A stretch of DNA of 64,000 nucleotides from Halobacterium noricense (GCF_021233435.1 NZ_CP089468.1:1488001-1552000); one strand, 5' to 3'; numbered from the stretch's first letter, positions 52,941 to 61,591 are shown. Notes: generated from the sequence alone by a model not told the origin. Translations and numbers: made by a program.

Positions 52941-54209
52941 ATGTCGCGAGAATCCTACGACAGGCGCGCAGTTTTGAAAGCCACCGGTGGCGCAGCAACG
53001 CTCGGACTCCTCGCAGGCTGCTTGGGCGGGGGAGACGGGAACGGCACCGACGGAGACGACGGAGGCAGCACAACTAGCACCAGTGGTAACGGCGGTGGTA
53101 GCAGCGGTTCAAACTCCATCAACATCGGGTCAGTACAGCCGCTCTCCGGTGGGTTCGCCCCATGGGGACAGGCCCATTCGGCTGGCCTATCCTTCGCAGT
53201 CGACGAGATTAACAGTAATGGGGGCGTCCTTGACGGCCGGAATCTGAACATCGTCGAGGCGAATTCAGAGAGCGATCCTGCGGAGGCCTCGTCCATCTTT
53301 GACCGGTTTGCCGAGCAGAACGACATCGTGGCCGCCACGGGGCCCGTGAGCTCCGACGTCGGAATTCGGACATCACGAACCGCGCAGGAACTTGGCATTC
53401 CGATGGTGATGCACATGGCCGGTTCCGACGAGACAATCACCTCGGAGACGCGCCACTCATTTCGTCTCGGCCTGCTACCCGCGGCAACGACCATGCAGGC
53501 GCAGGCAGAGTTCGTCAGCGATGCTAACTATCAGAACGTTGCAGCCATCGTTGGTGACTATGCGTGGGGGCGGTCAGTCAAATCCGCTATAAACGAACAC
53601 TTCGACGTTGACGTAAACATCCAAGTTGCACCTGTTGGGGCAAGCGACTTCAGTTCGTACATCCGACAGATTTCACAGGACGTCGAGTTGGTGATTGCGA
53701 GTGGGCACCCGCCGGGTTCGCTATCGATCTCGCAACAGCTCTATGAACTCGGCTACAACCCTGACGTGATCACCGGTCCCGGACTGCCGCCGACAGTCAT
53801 CCGATCCGCGTTGGGTGACAACGCAACTCGTGGCTTTACGCACGTTCACATGACGGACGTGTACACCGACAAATTCGCAGAGGTTGCACAGCGCTTCGGA
53901 GAGCAAGTAGGAGAGCAGTTCGACACGCACACTTCCTACGGGTACATCACCGGCAAAATGATTGCACAAGCAATCGAAAATGCGGGTGAGTCGAACCCTG
54001 AAGCGGTTACCGAGGCGATCCGCAACATCGAGTTCGAAACGTTGTTCCCTGAACCGATCCAGTACTCCGAGTACGGCGAACTCAAGAATCAGGTTCAGCT
54101 GTACAGTACTCTTTCGACGGAAGCACCGCCGTACCATCCGTCGGGCAACTACAGTCTTCGGGAGGAGTACCGGACCGAACCGCTCCCTGCGCTGGATCCC
54201 GGGAATTGA
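52941..54209 (+). CDS. Substrate-binding lipoprotein of Liv-type ABC importer 2
   Basis: A 422-residue exported binding protein. MSRESYDRRAVLKATGGAATLG is a Tat signal and LLAGC the lipobox (Cys near 27), followed by a Gly/Thr/Ser-rich linker of about 40 residues and then INIGSVQPLSGGFAPWG, the start of the Peripla_BP_6 fold. A TTG and an ATG a few codons upstream are possible starts. It is clearly different in sequence from the binding protein at 29592, so the two importers probably take different ligands. Confidence 0.9.
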   Translation: MSRESYDRRAVLKATGGAATLGLLAGCLGGGDGNGTDGDDGGSTTSTSGNGGGSSGSNSINIGSVQPLSGGFAPWGQAHSAGLSFAVDEINSNGGVLDGRNLNIVEANSESDPAEASSIFDRFAEQNDIVAATGPVSSDVGIRTSRTAQELGIPMVMHMAGSDETITSETRHSFRLGLLPAATTMQAQAEFVSDANYQNVAAIVGDYAWGRSVKSAINEHFDVDVNIQVAPVGASDFSSYIRQISQDVELVIASGHPPGSLSISQQLYELGYNPDVITGPGLPPTVIRSALGDNATRGFTHVHMTDVYTDKFAEVAQRFGEQVGEQFDTHTSYGYITGKMIAQAIENAGESNPEAVTEAIRNIEFETLFPEPIQYSEYGELKNQVQLYSTLSTEAPPYHPSGNYSLREEYRTEPLPALDPGN

Positions 54210-54363
54210 GACTGCCTGCGGTGTGGGAAGGCACTTCCGCCCCTCTACGCTGCCCGTAGTGCTTGCGGGCGGCAGCCCGCCCATTCACAAAATGACACAA
54301 GAACACATCATAAGTCTGGGCAGTCGTAAAGTATTTAATAGAACCTGTGAATTAAAGCCATAA

Positions 54364-55227
54364 ATGGTATCAGTTAGCACACTCGCGGCGCTCGCTATTG
54401 ACGGGCTTGCGTTCGGCGCGTCCTTAGCGCTGCTCGGCGTGGGTATCACGCTTGTGTATGGGCTCGGAGAAGTGCTGAATCTAGCAATCGGGGCATTCGC
54501 AGTAATCGCAGCTATCAGTTCCGCGCTATTAGTTGACGCGGGAGCTCCGCTTCCAGCGGCCGTTTTTGGAGGCCTCGCGCTGGTCGGCGTTTTCAGTTTA
54601 CTCGTCGATCGGACACTTCTCTCACTCGTATACCGCTCCGAAGGCGAGGAACGCATCCTACTTGGCATTTTTACGACATTAGGGCTTTCAGTCCTACTGG
54701 AAGGTATCATGATCAACTACGTCTCCTCACAGTACTCGCTCCCGCTGAATATTTCGCCGATTCGCGTCGGGAGCTCCGTCGTCACCGGGACATCTGTAGT
54801 GAGCATCATCGTCGCAGCGGTGGTCTTAGCCGTTCTATTCCTCTTCCTGAACCAGACGTTTCTCGGAAAGGCGACGCGAACAATCTTCCAAGACGAGCGT
54901 GGCGCTCGTCTAGTCGGAATTGACCCGCGACAGATTCGAACCCTAGTATTCGTCCTCTCGGCACTGGTCGCGGGGCTAGCCGGCATTCTCGCAGCCGCAC
55001 GGTCAAACGTCAGCGTCTCGACCAGCTTCCAGTACACGACGTTCGCACTCATCGTCTCGATTGTCGGTGGAGTCCGGAGCATCATCGGCGCCGTCATCGC
55101 CGGTCTTCTACTCGGGCTGGTTAACACATATGCGAACTTCTTCATCGGATCGTACTTCGCAACAGTTGTCCTCTTCAGCGCCGCAATCGTTTTCCTGCTC
55201 ATCCGACCGGAGGTGATGTCGTCATGA
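54364..55227 (+). CDS. LivH-type permease, importer 2
   Basis: A 287-residue membrane protein with about eight hydrophobic segments; LLGVGITLVYGLGEVLNLAIGAF is the LivH start, RTIFQDERGARLVGIDPRQI the coupling region and VSIVGGVRSIIGAVIAG the second loop. It follows the binding-protein gene by 154 bases and has an AT-rich box (GTATTTAATA, 54331-54340) about 25-30 bases upstream, so it may have its own promoter. Its end overlaps the LivM gene by 4 bases. Confidence 0.92.
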   Translation: MVSVSTLAALAIDGLAFGASLALLGVGITLVYGLGEVLNLAIGAFAVIAAISSALLVDAGAPLPAAVFGGLALVGVFSLLVDRTLLSLVYRSEGEERILLGIFTTLGLSVLLEGIMINYVSSQYSLPLNISPIRVGSSVVTGTSVVSIIVAAVVLAVLFLFLNQTFLGKATRTIFQDERGARLVGIDPRQIRTLVFVLSALVAGLAGILAAARSNVSVSTSFQYTTFALIVSIVGGVRSIIGAVIAGLLLGLVNTYANFFIGSYFATVVLFSAAIVFLLIRPEVMSS

Positions 55228-56243
55228 ACAGCGACGTTCTCCCGGGCGCACGCAAACTCGCATTCGTTGGTCTCCTGTTCGTCATCGCTCCGCTCCCGAT
55301 ACTGGAAAGCGGCTACTATATCGGCGTGCTCTCCCGAATCGTCCTGTTCGCTCTGTTCGCGCTCGCGCTGAATATCGTGTTCGGACACAACGACCAGCTG
55401 TTCCTCTTCATGGGTGGTCTCGGTGGCTTCGGGGCTTACACCACGGCTCTGATTGCCGACAGCGTCGGTGTTTCACCGTGGATTGGACTCCCAGTCGCCG
55501 CGCTTCTATGTGGAATTATCGGTTTCTCAGTCAGTTGGATCTCCGCCCGACAGCGTTTCACCGTCATCCTCATTTCGATCCTGACGTTGAACCTCCAGTT
55601 GGTTTTCGAGGAAGTGTTCATCGGCGCTCGCGGCTTCACAGGCGGATCGACTGGATTCCCCTACGAACTGTTCTCGCTAAGCAGTATCGCGGACGCCGCA
55701 GGCGTATCAACGGGGGTCGTAATCTACTACATCACACTAGCGTTCCTGCTCGCTGGAATGGTCATGTACCTGTGGCTAATTGAGTCCTCACGCTACGGAG
55801 TCGCGTTTGAGGCGATCCGTGAAGACGAAACTGCGGCCGAATCTATCGGCATCAACGTCGTCCGATACAAGGCAATCGCAGGGTTCGTCGCCGGCGTTCT
55901 CATCGCAGTCGCCGGGACGATGCTGGCCCGTGAGGCGTCGTACATTACCCCCTCGGTGTTCACGTTCCTCGCAGTCGACTTCATCGCCTTGATCGCCCTC
56001 ATCGTCGGAGGAATTCGACGGACCTACGGACCAATTGTCGGTGCGGTCATCGTCGAACTCATCGAAGCTGCGCTCGGGACGTACGCATCGAGCTGGCGAA
56101 CCGCGATTTTCGGCCTGCTGCTCATCGTGCTATTCCTGTACTTCCGTAGCGGGGTCATCGTAGCGGTCGAAGAGTTCCTCGAGAAACGAGATATCTCGAT
56201 GGGTGGAGGTAACAGCGGGGATCAAGCTCGGGCAGAAGGATAA
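55224..56243 (+). CDS. LivM-type permease, importer 2
   Basis: A 339-residue permease with about nine hydrophobic segments, NIVFGHNDQLFLFMGGLGGFGAY as the LivM motif region (here without the usual GQISLGH sequence) and FEAIREDETAAESIGINVVRYK as coupling loop (about 191-212). It overlaps the LivH gene by 4 bases. With the LivG and LivF ATPases at 49684-51101 it completes the second importer. Confidence 0.92.
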   Translation: MNSDVLPGARKLAFVGLLFVIAPLPILESGYYIGVLSRIVLFALFALALNIVFGHNDQLFLFMGGLGGFGAYTTALIADSVGVSPWIGLPVAALLCGIIGFSVSWISARQRFTVILISILTLNLQLVFEEVFIGARGFTGGSTGFPYELFSLSSIADAAGVSTGVVIYYITLAFLLAGMVMYLWLIESSRYGVAFEAIREDETAAESIGINVVRYKAIAGFVAGVLIAVAGTMLAREASYITPSVFTFLAVDFIALIALIVGGIRRTYGPIVGAVIVELIEAALGTYASSWRTAIFGLLLIVLFLYFRSGVIVAVEEFLEKRDISMGGGNSGDQARAEG

Positions 56244-56401
56244 CCGGCCCTCGATTCTATTTGTGGTATGGAATCCGATTGCTTCAGCCTATTTGGTATA
56301 CGTTTCCGACTGGCTGAAAGAAGACCAACTCGATTCAGACACAACGCCCAGGGATCTAACCGGTAGATTTGTAAACGCGTGGCCATACCGTATCATCAAC
56401 T

Positions 56402-57403
56402 ATGCAGTCGATTAGTCTGCAAAACGCAGTCTTTGAAGGTGAGAACACCATCTATCTGCTGGGTGAAGGCGCCGAAGGGCCGCTTACCCTTCTTGATTCA
56501 GGCTTCGATGACCAGAAAATACGAGCACAAGTAGAAGACGGTCTGGCTAGCGTCGGATACTCCGTTGCAGATATTGACCAGATCCTGCTAACACATTACC
56601 ACGGAGATCATGCTGGCCTCGCAGGTTGGATTCAACAGAAAAGTGATGCTACTGTCCGTATGCATCCGACCGATGCTCACCTCGCGGCCCACGAAAGTGG
56701 CGCTATTCAGGAACTTCGTGATCGACAGGAGAGCTCCTTCGCTGACTGGGGAATGCCGGAAGCGAAACGTGAGGAGCTACGTGCTGAATTCGAACGTGAG
56801 ATTGACTTGAGTACTGGCACGCTGACTGTCGAGCCCATTTCAGACGGCGAAACGGTGCGCGCTGGCCCGTACGAACTTACTGCTTGCCACCTTCCGGGTC
56901 ACACTGCCGGCCACGTTGGCTATTTGAGTTCTGATGAACGTCTCCTCTGGGGAGGGGACGTTTTACTCCCGCATTATACACCAAATATTGGTGGGGCGGA
57001 TGTCCGTCTCGACGATGCTCTTGCAACGTATCTCGATACGCTCGCCGAGCTTGTTTCCCTCGACCTGGCGGCAGTCTGGCCAGGCCATCGTGAGCGTATC
57101 GATGACCCAAGCGAACGGGCAAGAGAGATCTATCATCATCACCGCGATCGTACAAGACACGTCGTAAACGTGTTGCGTGAATTCGGTCCTCTCGATACGT
57201 GGTCCGTGAGCCACAGGCTCTTCGGGGAACTTCACGAAATTCACATCCTTCACGGACCGGGTGAAGCTCACGTCCACCTCGAGCATCTGGAGACACACGA
57301 TGTAGTTTCAGCGACCGACGGCGTCTACGCTCTTCGCGACTCGGACCCGGACCTCGACGAATTCTTTCCCCACTTCTCAACGAATCCAGAAGCGAATCAG
57401 TAG
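56402..57403 (+). CDS. Metallo-beta-lactamase-fold hydrolase
   Basis: A 333-residue MBL protein. The metal motif HxHxDH is complete in LTHYHGDHAGL (about 61-71); further metal ligands are in LPGHTAGHVGY (about 162-172) and GGDVLLPH (Asp near 183). The C-terminal part (about 240-333) has a helical region and FGELHEIHILHGPGEAHVHLEHL, the C-terminal domain seen in LACTB2-like or glyoxalase II-like proteins. It may hydrolyse a thioester in the pathway. A second MBL gene of related layout lies at 62881. It follows the importer by 158 bases with an own promoter-like region. Confidence 0.87.
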   Translation: MQSISLQNAVFEGENTIYLLGEGAEGPLTLLDSGFDDQKIRAQVEDGLASVGYSVADIDQILLTHYHGDHAGLAGWIQQKSDATVRMHPTDAHLAAHESGAIQELRDRQESSFADWGMPEAKREELRAEFEREIDLSTGTLTVEPISDGETVRAGPYELTACHLPGHTAGHVGYLSSDERLLWGGDVLLPHYTPNIGGADVRLDDALATYLDTLAELVSLDLAAVWPGHRERIDDPSERAREIYHHHRDRTRHVVNVLREFGPLDTWSVSHRLFGELHEIHILHGPGEAHVHLEHLETHDVVSATDGVYALRDSDPDLDEFFPHFSTNPEANQ

Positions 57404-58059
57404 AACACATTTTTAGAGTGCGACGAGACAATATTTTGGACGGTATGGGCCTGCAAAATATTGGTTGCGGAACGCGCTTGTACTCGTGATTGACTAACCG
57501 CTTGTTCGCGAGTCCTGACGCGGAAACCTGGCAGTTGATTCGGTGTCTATCGCGGCGAGCGTTCCTCGCAAATCAAACAAGCGAGCCAGCCGCGCCGACC
57601 GACACGAACCAAATCCATCGAAGCCTCACAGGGTACGAGTGCCGACTTCGTGGCGATGCCAGTTCTGCCGGTCACAAAGCGTAGCGTCTCACCCTTCAGG
57701 ATTGACCGACCCGGCTGACACCGAGTGGGCAGTCCCCGCCGGAAGCAACGAGCAGCCCCCATAGAAGGTTTTTAGGCGGCGAATCCGGCGATTATTCTAG
57801 TATACGAATTTGTATTCGCATCTAGTGTTGGCAACTTCTCGCCTATGCTTTACAGTTGTATAAATGTAATCCATTCCCGTATTCGCTTACGACTGTATTT
57901 CCGTAATGGCTACTACCTCAGGGGGTCGAGACTGGAGACACACATTTGTATTCAGTAAATGTATACTGGGATGGTCGAAACCAGGGATGTTGAGCGATCG
58001 AGCAACGATGGAAGAACGAACGACGCCGCGTTCCTCTTCGCGTCGACTTGAAGCCGAAG
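57404..58059. other. Gene-free region upstream of the ferredoxin/paa genes
   Basis: About 650 bases without a supported gene. 57500-57770 is a GC-rich block with short frames on both strands, none recognised; it may be a decayed gene or a transposon end. 57790-57960 is AT-rich and holds the near-palindrome ATACGAATTTGTAT (57799-57812) and the inverted repeat at 57942-57962. Confidence 0.45.
57942..57962. promoter_or_regulatory. Inverted repeat ACATTT-N9-AAATGT
   Basis: ACATTT at 57942-57947 and AAATGT at 57957-57962 form a perfect 6-bp inverted repeat, followed by GTATAC. It lies about 100 bases past the end of the ferredoxin gene. With the AT-rich near-palindrome at 57799 it may be a regulator site, but no gene starts close to it, so a role is uncertain. 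Confidence 0.3.
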
Positions 58060-58344
58060 TTACGGGCTCTCGTTAGTTCGAAGGCGGAGGTCTGAGCGCG
58101 GTGTCGCCACGCAAGTAAGGACATATCCTTCCTCCTTCTCCCCACCAGAAAGGAACATTCCTTCGACTTGTTCGACGTCTCCCTCTTCAACACGGATGGC
58201 TGAACACACGCCACAGACCCCCATTCGGCATTGGTAAGGCACGTCGAGACCTGCTTCTTCAGCTGCTTCAAGAATTGGCTTGTTTTCCGGGATTTCGATG
58301 GTCCGACCTTCGTCGACAAACTCGACTTGGTATGTTGTGGCCAT
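58060..58344 (-). CDS. Plant-type [2Fe-2S] ferredoxin
   Basis: A 94-residue ferredoxin starting MATTYQVEFVDEGR at 58344. The cluster ligands are Cys39, Cys44, Cys47 (CRMGVCGVC) and Cys78 (LTCVATP), the CX4CX2C...C pattern of plant-type ferredoxins and of the C-terminal domain of PaaE reductases. It starts one base after the stop of the GNAT gene and both are divergent from paaA, only a few hundred bases away. It may deliver electrons to the PaaABC-type oxygenase in place of PaaE. The longer frame to 58521 lies inside the GNAT gene and is rejected. Confidence 0.92.
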   Translation of the reverse strand: MATTYQVEFVDEGRTIEIPENKPILEAAEEAGLDVPYQCRMGVCGVCSAIRVEEGDVEQVEGMFLSGGEKEEGYVLTCVATPRSDLRLRTNESP

Positions 58345-58345
58345 G

Positions 58346-58825
58346 TTAGATGTCTTTTTCGTAGACATGTTCGACCGGCTCGAGCCCATACTCTTCCAGC
58401 TTCTCGGTGGCCTCCTCGTCGCCTGCCAAAACATCGATGCGATAGAAATCAGCATCACGTGGCGACGTTGAGAACCATTCGCCGGCTTTGTCGAGGAGAT
58501 CCGCTCCGATTCCCTGCCCACGGTGGGCTTCTTTCACGTAGAGCCCGTTGACGTAACCGTGATTCGCGAGTCGGAAGATTGGGTGATTCCCGACGATACG
58601 TGCTTCGAGAACGCCGATGAGTTCGTTTTCCTCTTCAGCGAGAACTACCGTTCCGTACTTCGAGTCGACGAGTTGGTTTTCGAAGTAGGACAGCCACCGG
58701 TCGTTCGCTTGCTCTTTGTGTCGGTAGCGGTCGTCGTATTGGGCGAGGTGGTCGGTGAAGCCGTGCCACAGATTGAGGATTTGTTCGCCGTCTTCCGTAG
58801 TTGCATGCCGTATTTGAACTCCCAT
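58346..58825 (-). CDS. GNAT-family N-acetyltransferase
   Basis: A 159-residue single-domain GNAT. MGVQIRHATTEDGEQILNLW is the usual first strand and helix, and VKEAHRGQGIGADLLDKAGEWF (about 95-116) the acetyl-CoA-binding R-x-x-G-x-G/A motif; the ending YGLEPVEHVYEKDI is typical. The substrate is unknown. It is the first gene of a two-gene unit with the ferredoxin, divergent from paaA (118-base gap). Confidence 0.88.
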   Translation of the reverse strand: MGVQIRHATTEDGEQILNLWHGFTDHLAQYDDRYRHKEQANDRWLSYFENQLVDSKYGTVVLAEEENELIGVLEARIVGNHPIFRLANHGYVNGLYVKEAHRGQGIGADLLDKAGEWFSTSPRDADFYRIDVLAGDEEATEKLEEYGLEPVEHVYEKDI

Positions 58826-58943
58826 ATGCTATGCTTTCATCGGGGACTACTAAAATAGTTCGTGTCGGTGCCTATTCCAATACTGTAGAGAAAGTTCTAT
58901 TACGCTTCGTTCACAAGTGGGTATTGGGTACAACTAACAGACC

Positions 58944-59864
58944 ATGCCTAGCGAGAAAGAGTTTAAAAAGCAGTTGCAGAACGGGCGGATGATCGAGTCG
59001 GAAGACGAGATGACTGAGGGGTACCGGGACGCACTGAAGACCACGCTCAAAGTGTCCGGTGACACTGAGCTGATGAGTGCGCCTGCATACTACGAGCAGT
59101 CGATGAACGCGCCGACACTCGACGCTCGTGCGTCCTGCGTGAGCGTCATTCAAGATGAGCTCGGCCACGGTCACATCGCGTACCGGCTCCTCGAGGACCT
59201 CGGCGAGGATCGGGAAGAACTCATCTACGACCGCGAACCACACGAGTTCCGGAATACGTACGGATTCGACCAGCACCTCGAAACGTTCGCGGAACTCGTC
59301 TGTGGCCACGGACTGTTCGACCGTGCCGGAATGGTTCTCCTCAGCGACATCGAAGAGAACACTTCCTACGCGCCGTGGAAGCGCGCACTCCGCAAGGTCG
59401 GCAAGGAAGAGCAGTTCCACCTCCGTCACGGTGAAACCTGGATGCGCCGCTTAGTCGGCAAATCGGACAAAATGGAGAGTCGCGTGCAGGATGCCGTCGA
59501 TTGGATGTTCCCGATGGGAATTGAGTGGTTCGGCCTCCCAGACGACAAAAAGCACAACGACGACCAGCTTGAGTATCGTATCAAGGGGAAGTCGAACGAC
59601 GAACTCCGCCAGGAATGGCTGAGCCATATCGTCCCTCTGTCCGAGGAACTGGGCCTCGACGTGCCCGCACACTACGACGACGAGAGCGACGAGTACGTGC
59701 TCGAATACGACATGCCGGTCGCCTTCGACGAGGAGAACAAAGAGTGGCACTTTGACGAGCCCATTTCGTGGGACGACGTCATCGACCGGTGGCGCTCGCG
59801 CGGGCCGGCTAACGAGAAGTACGTCAATATGATCCAATCTGGTCAAATTGAGGTCGAAACCTGA
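58944..59864 (+). CDS. paaA: PaaA-type oxygenase subunit (aryl-CoA epoxidase, catalytic)
   Basis: A 306-residue ferritin-like diiron protein of the phenylacetyl-CoA 1,2-epoxidase alpha family. Two E-x-x-H iron motifs are visible: Glu72-x2-His75 in IQDELGHGH and Glu156-x2-His159 in KEEQFHLRHGE. Length is close to bacterial PaaA (about 309-315). In bacteria PaaABC adds one oxygen atom across the ring of phenylacetyl-CoA; here other aryl-CoA substrates are possible because no clear phenylacetate-CoA ligase of the PaaK type is in the window. It is the first gene of a five-gene overlapping operon. Confidence 0.92.
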   Translation: MPSEKEFKKQLQNGRMIESEDEMTEGYRDALKTTLKVSGDTELMSAPAYYEQSMNAPTLDARASCVSVIQDELGHGHIAYRLLEDLGEDREELIYDREPHEFRNTYGFDQHLETFAELVCGHGLFDRAGMVLLSDIEENTSYAPWKRALRKVGKEEQFHLRHGETWMRRLVGKSDKMESRVQDAVDWMFPMGIEWFGLPDDKKHNDDQLEYRIKGKSNDELRQEWLSHIVPLSEELGLDVPAHYDDESDEYVLEYDMPVAFDEENKEWHFDEPISWDDVIDRWRSRGPANEKYVNMIQSGQIEVET

Positions 59865-60229
59865 TGAGCGCCAACACGGCTGCGCCTAACTCGGCACATC
59901 CCGCACCGGACGACGTCGATGAGTTCGAGCAGGAACTCTGGAACACGTTGGACGAAGTGCCCGACCCACATATTCCGGTTAGTTTGGTCGAGATGGCGAT
60001 GATATACGACGTCACCGTGGATGACGGCGATGTCACCGTAACGATGACCTATCCGTGTATGGGCTGTCCCGCCTACGACATGATCCAGGAGGACGTTCGT
60101 GCGGTATTACGCGTCGTTGACGGCGTAACGTCCGTCTCCATCGACGTGACGTGGGACCCAGTTTGGTCGAAGGACATGCTCAGCGAACACGCCCACGAGG
60201 AACTCCGCGAGGCAGGGATTGGTCTATGA
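59864..60229 (+). CDS. paaD: PaaD N-terminal-type (DUF59/MIP18) iron-sulfur assembly factor
   Basis: A 121-residue protein with one MIP18-like (DUF59) domain: LWNTLDEVPDPHIPVSLVEM at about 25-44 and the conserved Cys motif YPCMGCPAYDM near 64-74, then the TWDPVWSKDMLS segment usual in PaaD. Bacterial PaaD carries a zinc-ribbon C-terminal to this domain; here the protein ends at GIGL and the zinc ribbon is encoded by the separate gene at 61199. It probably helps to mature the oxygenase metal site. Start and paaA stop overlap by one base. Confidence 0.9.
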   Translation: MSANTAAPNSAHPAPDDVDEFEQELWNTLDEVPDPHIPVSLVEMAMIYDVTVDDGDVTVTMTYPCMGCPAYDMIQEDVRAVLRVVDGVTSVSIDVTWDPVWSKDMLSEHAHEELREAGIGL

Positions 60230-60435
60230 GTACGAAATACCACGTCTTTACGCGATTGAGCGCTGGTGACGACATAATGCACGTCGGAACTGTGAACGCA
60301 GATTCCCCACGACTCGCGAAAACGTACGCCTATCGAACCTACGACGAAGAGGACTGGGACTACATGGCTGTCGTTAGTGACGACAACCTGATCCCCGTCG
60401 AGGAACACTCCGTAATTGAAGGAGGAAAGCCATGA
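60226..60435 (+). CDS. paaB: PaaB-type oxygenase subunit
   Basis: A 69-residue protein starting MSTKYHVFTRLSAGDD at 60226. It has the PaaB-family pattern: a VFTR strand, HVGTVNADSPRLAKTYAYRTYDEEDW and a final VVSDDNLIPV strand. It is shorter than bacterial PaaB (about 95 residues). PaaB holds the PaaAC complexes together. Overlaps of 4 bases with both neighbours. Confidence 0.9.
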   Translation: MSTKYHVFTRLSAGDDIMHVGTVNADSPRLAKTYAYRTYDEEDWDYMAVVSDDNLIPVEEHSVIEGGKP

Positions 60436-61202
60436 GCGACGATAACTGGCCCGAGTCGGCTGTCGACTACATTCAGGCAATTGCTGACACGAAAGCTCTG
60501 CTCGGGCAGCGCTATGCAGAATGGATGCTACAGGGCCCGAGTCTCGAAGACGATATTTCAGGAGCTAGCAACGCCCAAGACGAAATCGGGCAAGTTCGCC
60601 AGCTCTTCCGCAAGCTCGAAGATCAGGGTCGTGACAGCGACTGGCTCGAGAGCGAGCGTGAACCGGACGAGTACGCGAACGCAGAGACGCTTGACGAGCG
60701 TGCAACCACGTGGCCTTCGTTCATGGTTCAGGTCGCACTCACGGACCGTGCAGCGTGGCTCCTACTGGACGCCATCGACCATCCGGATTTCACGGGGATG
60801 GTCCAGAAGATGGGCGAGGACGAATACTTCCACCTCGAACACCACGATGCACGGTTGGAGTCCCTCGCTAACTCCCAGCCCAAAGCTGTCGAGGCCGCTC
60901 TGGAGACGTACCTCCCGGGAGCACTCGCGTTCATCGGGCCAGCAACCTACGGCTCAGACGACGATCCGCTGACCGCGGCGGGTTTCACGGATAGAGCAGT
61001 TGCGGAGATACGCGGTGCATTCCACGAGCATTACGTCGCGCTCTTCGAAGGGACTAACGTCGCCGTCCCATCGCTTGATGACAGCGTCCCCGATCCGAGC
61101 ACGTGGAACGAGACGCGACGACGTCGTAATGGCGGCCACGTCGAATCTGACGTTGTTCGCGAACTCCAGGGGATTTCGAACAAGGAATACGTGATTGAAT
61201 GA
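60432..61202 (+). CDS. paaC: PaaC-type oxygenase subunit (structural)
   Basis: A 256-residue ferritin-like protein homologous to PaaC: ADTKALLGQRYAEWMLQGPSLEDD near the start, AQDEIGQVRQLFRKLEDQG, GEDEYFHLEHHDARL near 137-151. PaaC is structural in bacteria and helps shape the active site of PaaA; the acidic and His residues here only partly follow the diiron pattern, which fits that role. It overlaps paaB and the zinc-ribbon gene by 4 bases each. Confidence 0.9.
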   Translation: MSDDNWPESAVDYIQAIADTKALLGQRYAEWMLQGPSLEDDISGASNAQDEIGQVRQLFRKLEDQGRDSDWLESEREPDEYANAETLDERATTWPSFMVQVALTDRAAWLLLDAIDHPDFTGMVQKMGEDEYFHLEHHDARLESLANSQPKAVEAALETYLPGALAFIGPATYGSDDDPLTAAGFTDRAVAEIRGAFHEHYVALFEGTNVAVPSLDDSVPDPSTWNETRRRRNGGHVESDVVRELQGISNKEYVIE

Positions 61203-61444
61203 GCTCACAGACCATCTCACGGATGACACGGGATACTGAAACGGACGCCGACCGCGACGACGTGGACTCACCAGTCGCGGTGTGTCCGTTCTGTGAATCC
61301 GACGATACCGAACTGGAATCGACGTTCGGCTCCGAGGTTTCGAAGAGCCAGTACTACTGTCAGGCGTGTCGAACGATTTTCGAGCGCATCAAGTTCGACG
61401 GAACGACGCCAAGCACTGGCCGCGAACACGACGGCTCACGGTGA
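61199..61444 (+). CDS. PaaD C-terminal-type zinc-ribbon protein
   Basis: An 81-residue protein that matches the C-terminal zinc ribbon of bacterial PaaD: Cys29-x2-Cys32 in AVCPFCESDD and Cys54-x2-Cys57 in YYCQACRTIF, with ESTFGSEVSKSQYYC and FERIKFDGTTP between and after, as in the FGSTLCRALYRC...FEHFK part of PaaD. The N-terminal 25 residues are acidic and probably disordered. The start overlaps paaC by 4 bases. With the DUF59 gene at 59864 it forms a split PaaD. Confidence 0.85.
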   Translation: MSSQTISRMTRDTETDADRDDVDSPVAVCPFCESDDTELESTFGSEVSKSQYYCQACRTIFERIKFDGTTPSTGREHDGSR

Positions 61445-61572
61445 GTCGCTTCGGGTCAAGCCCGGGGCCATTCGCCTTCACCGACTGCAAAAGTCCAAAT
61501 AGGGGAGTGGAATATCCGGGCCTGCTGTCGGCGGTGGGGCGTGTCGGAATTGTCGGATTTATCCTACCGTAA

Positions 61573-61591
61573 CGAGACGCGACGCGTCTCG
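61573..61591. repeat. Perfect hairpin between convergent genes, same stem type as the hairpin arrays
   Basis: Arm CGAGACGC (61573-61580), loop GAC, arm GCGTCTCG (61584-61591). The stem core GAGACGC/GCGTCTC is the same as in hairpins at 23712 (element A), 39442 (element B) and 25268 (IS6 region), each with another 3-base loop. It lies between the convergent paa operon and acyl-CoA dehydrogenase gene, so a bidirectional terminator role is possible. A following piece GCGAACGCTTCACGC resembles a decayed GGCGAACGC hairpin of element A. Confidence 0.6.

Noticed and set aside
57490-57764. Small Cys-poor open frames before the ferredoxin gene
   Set aside because: Several frames overlap on both strands, none is acidic or has a promoter-like box, and no family is recognised.
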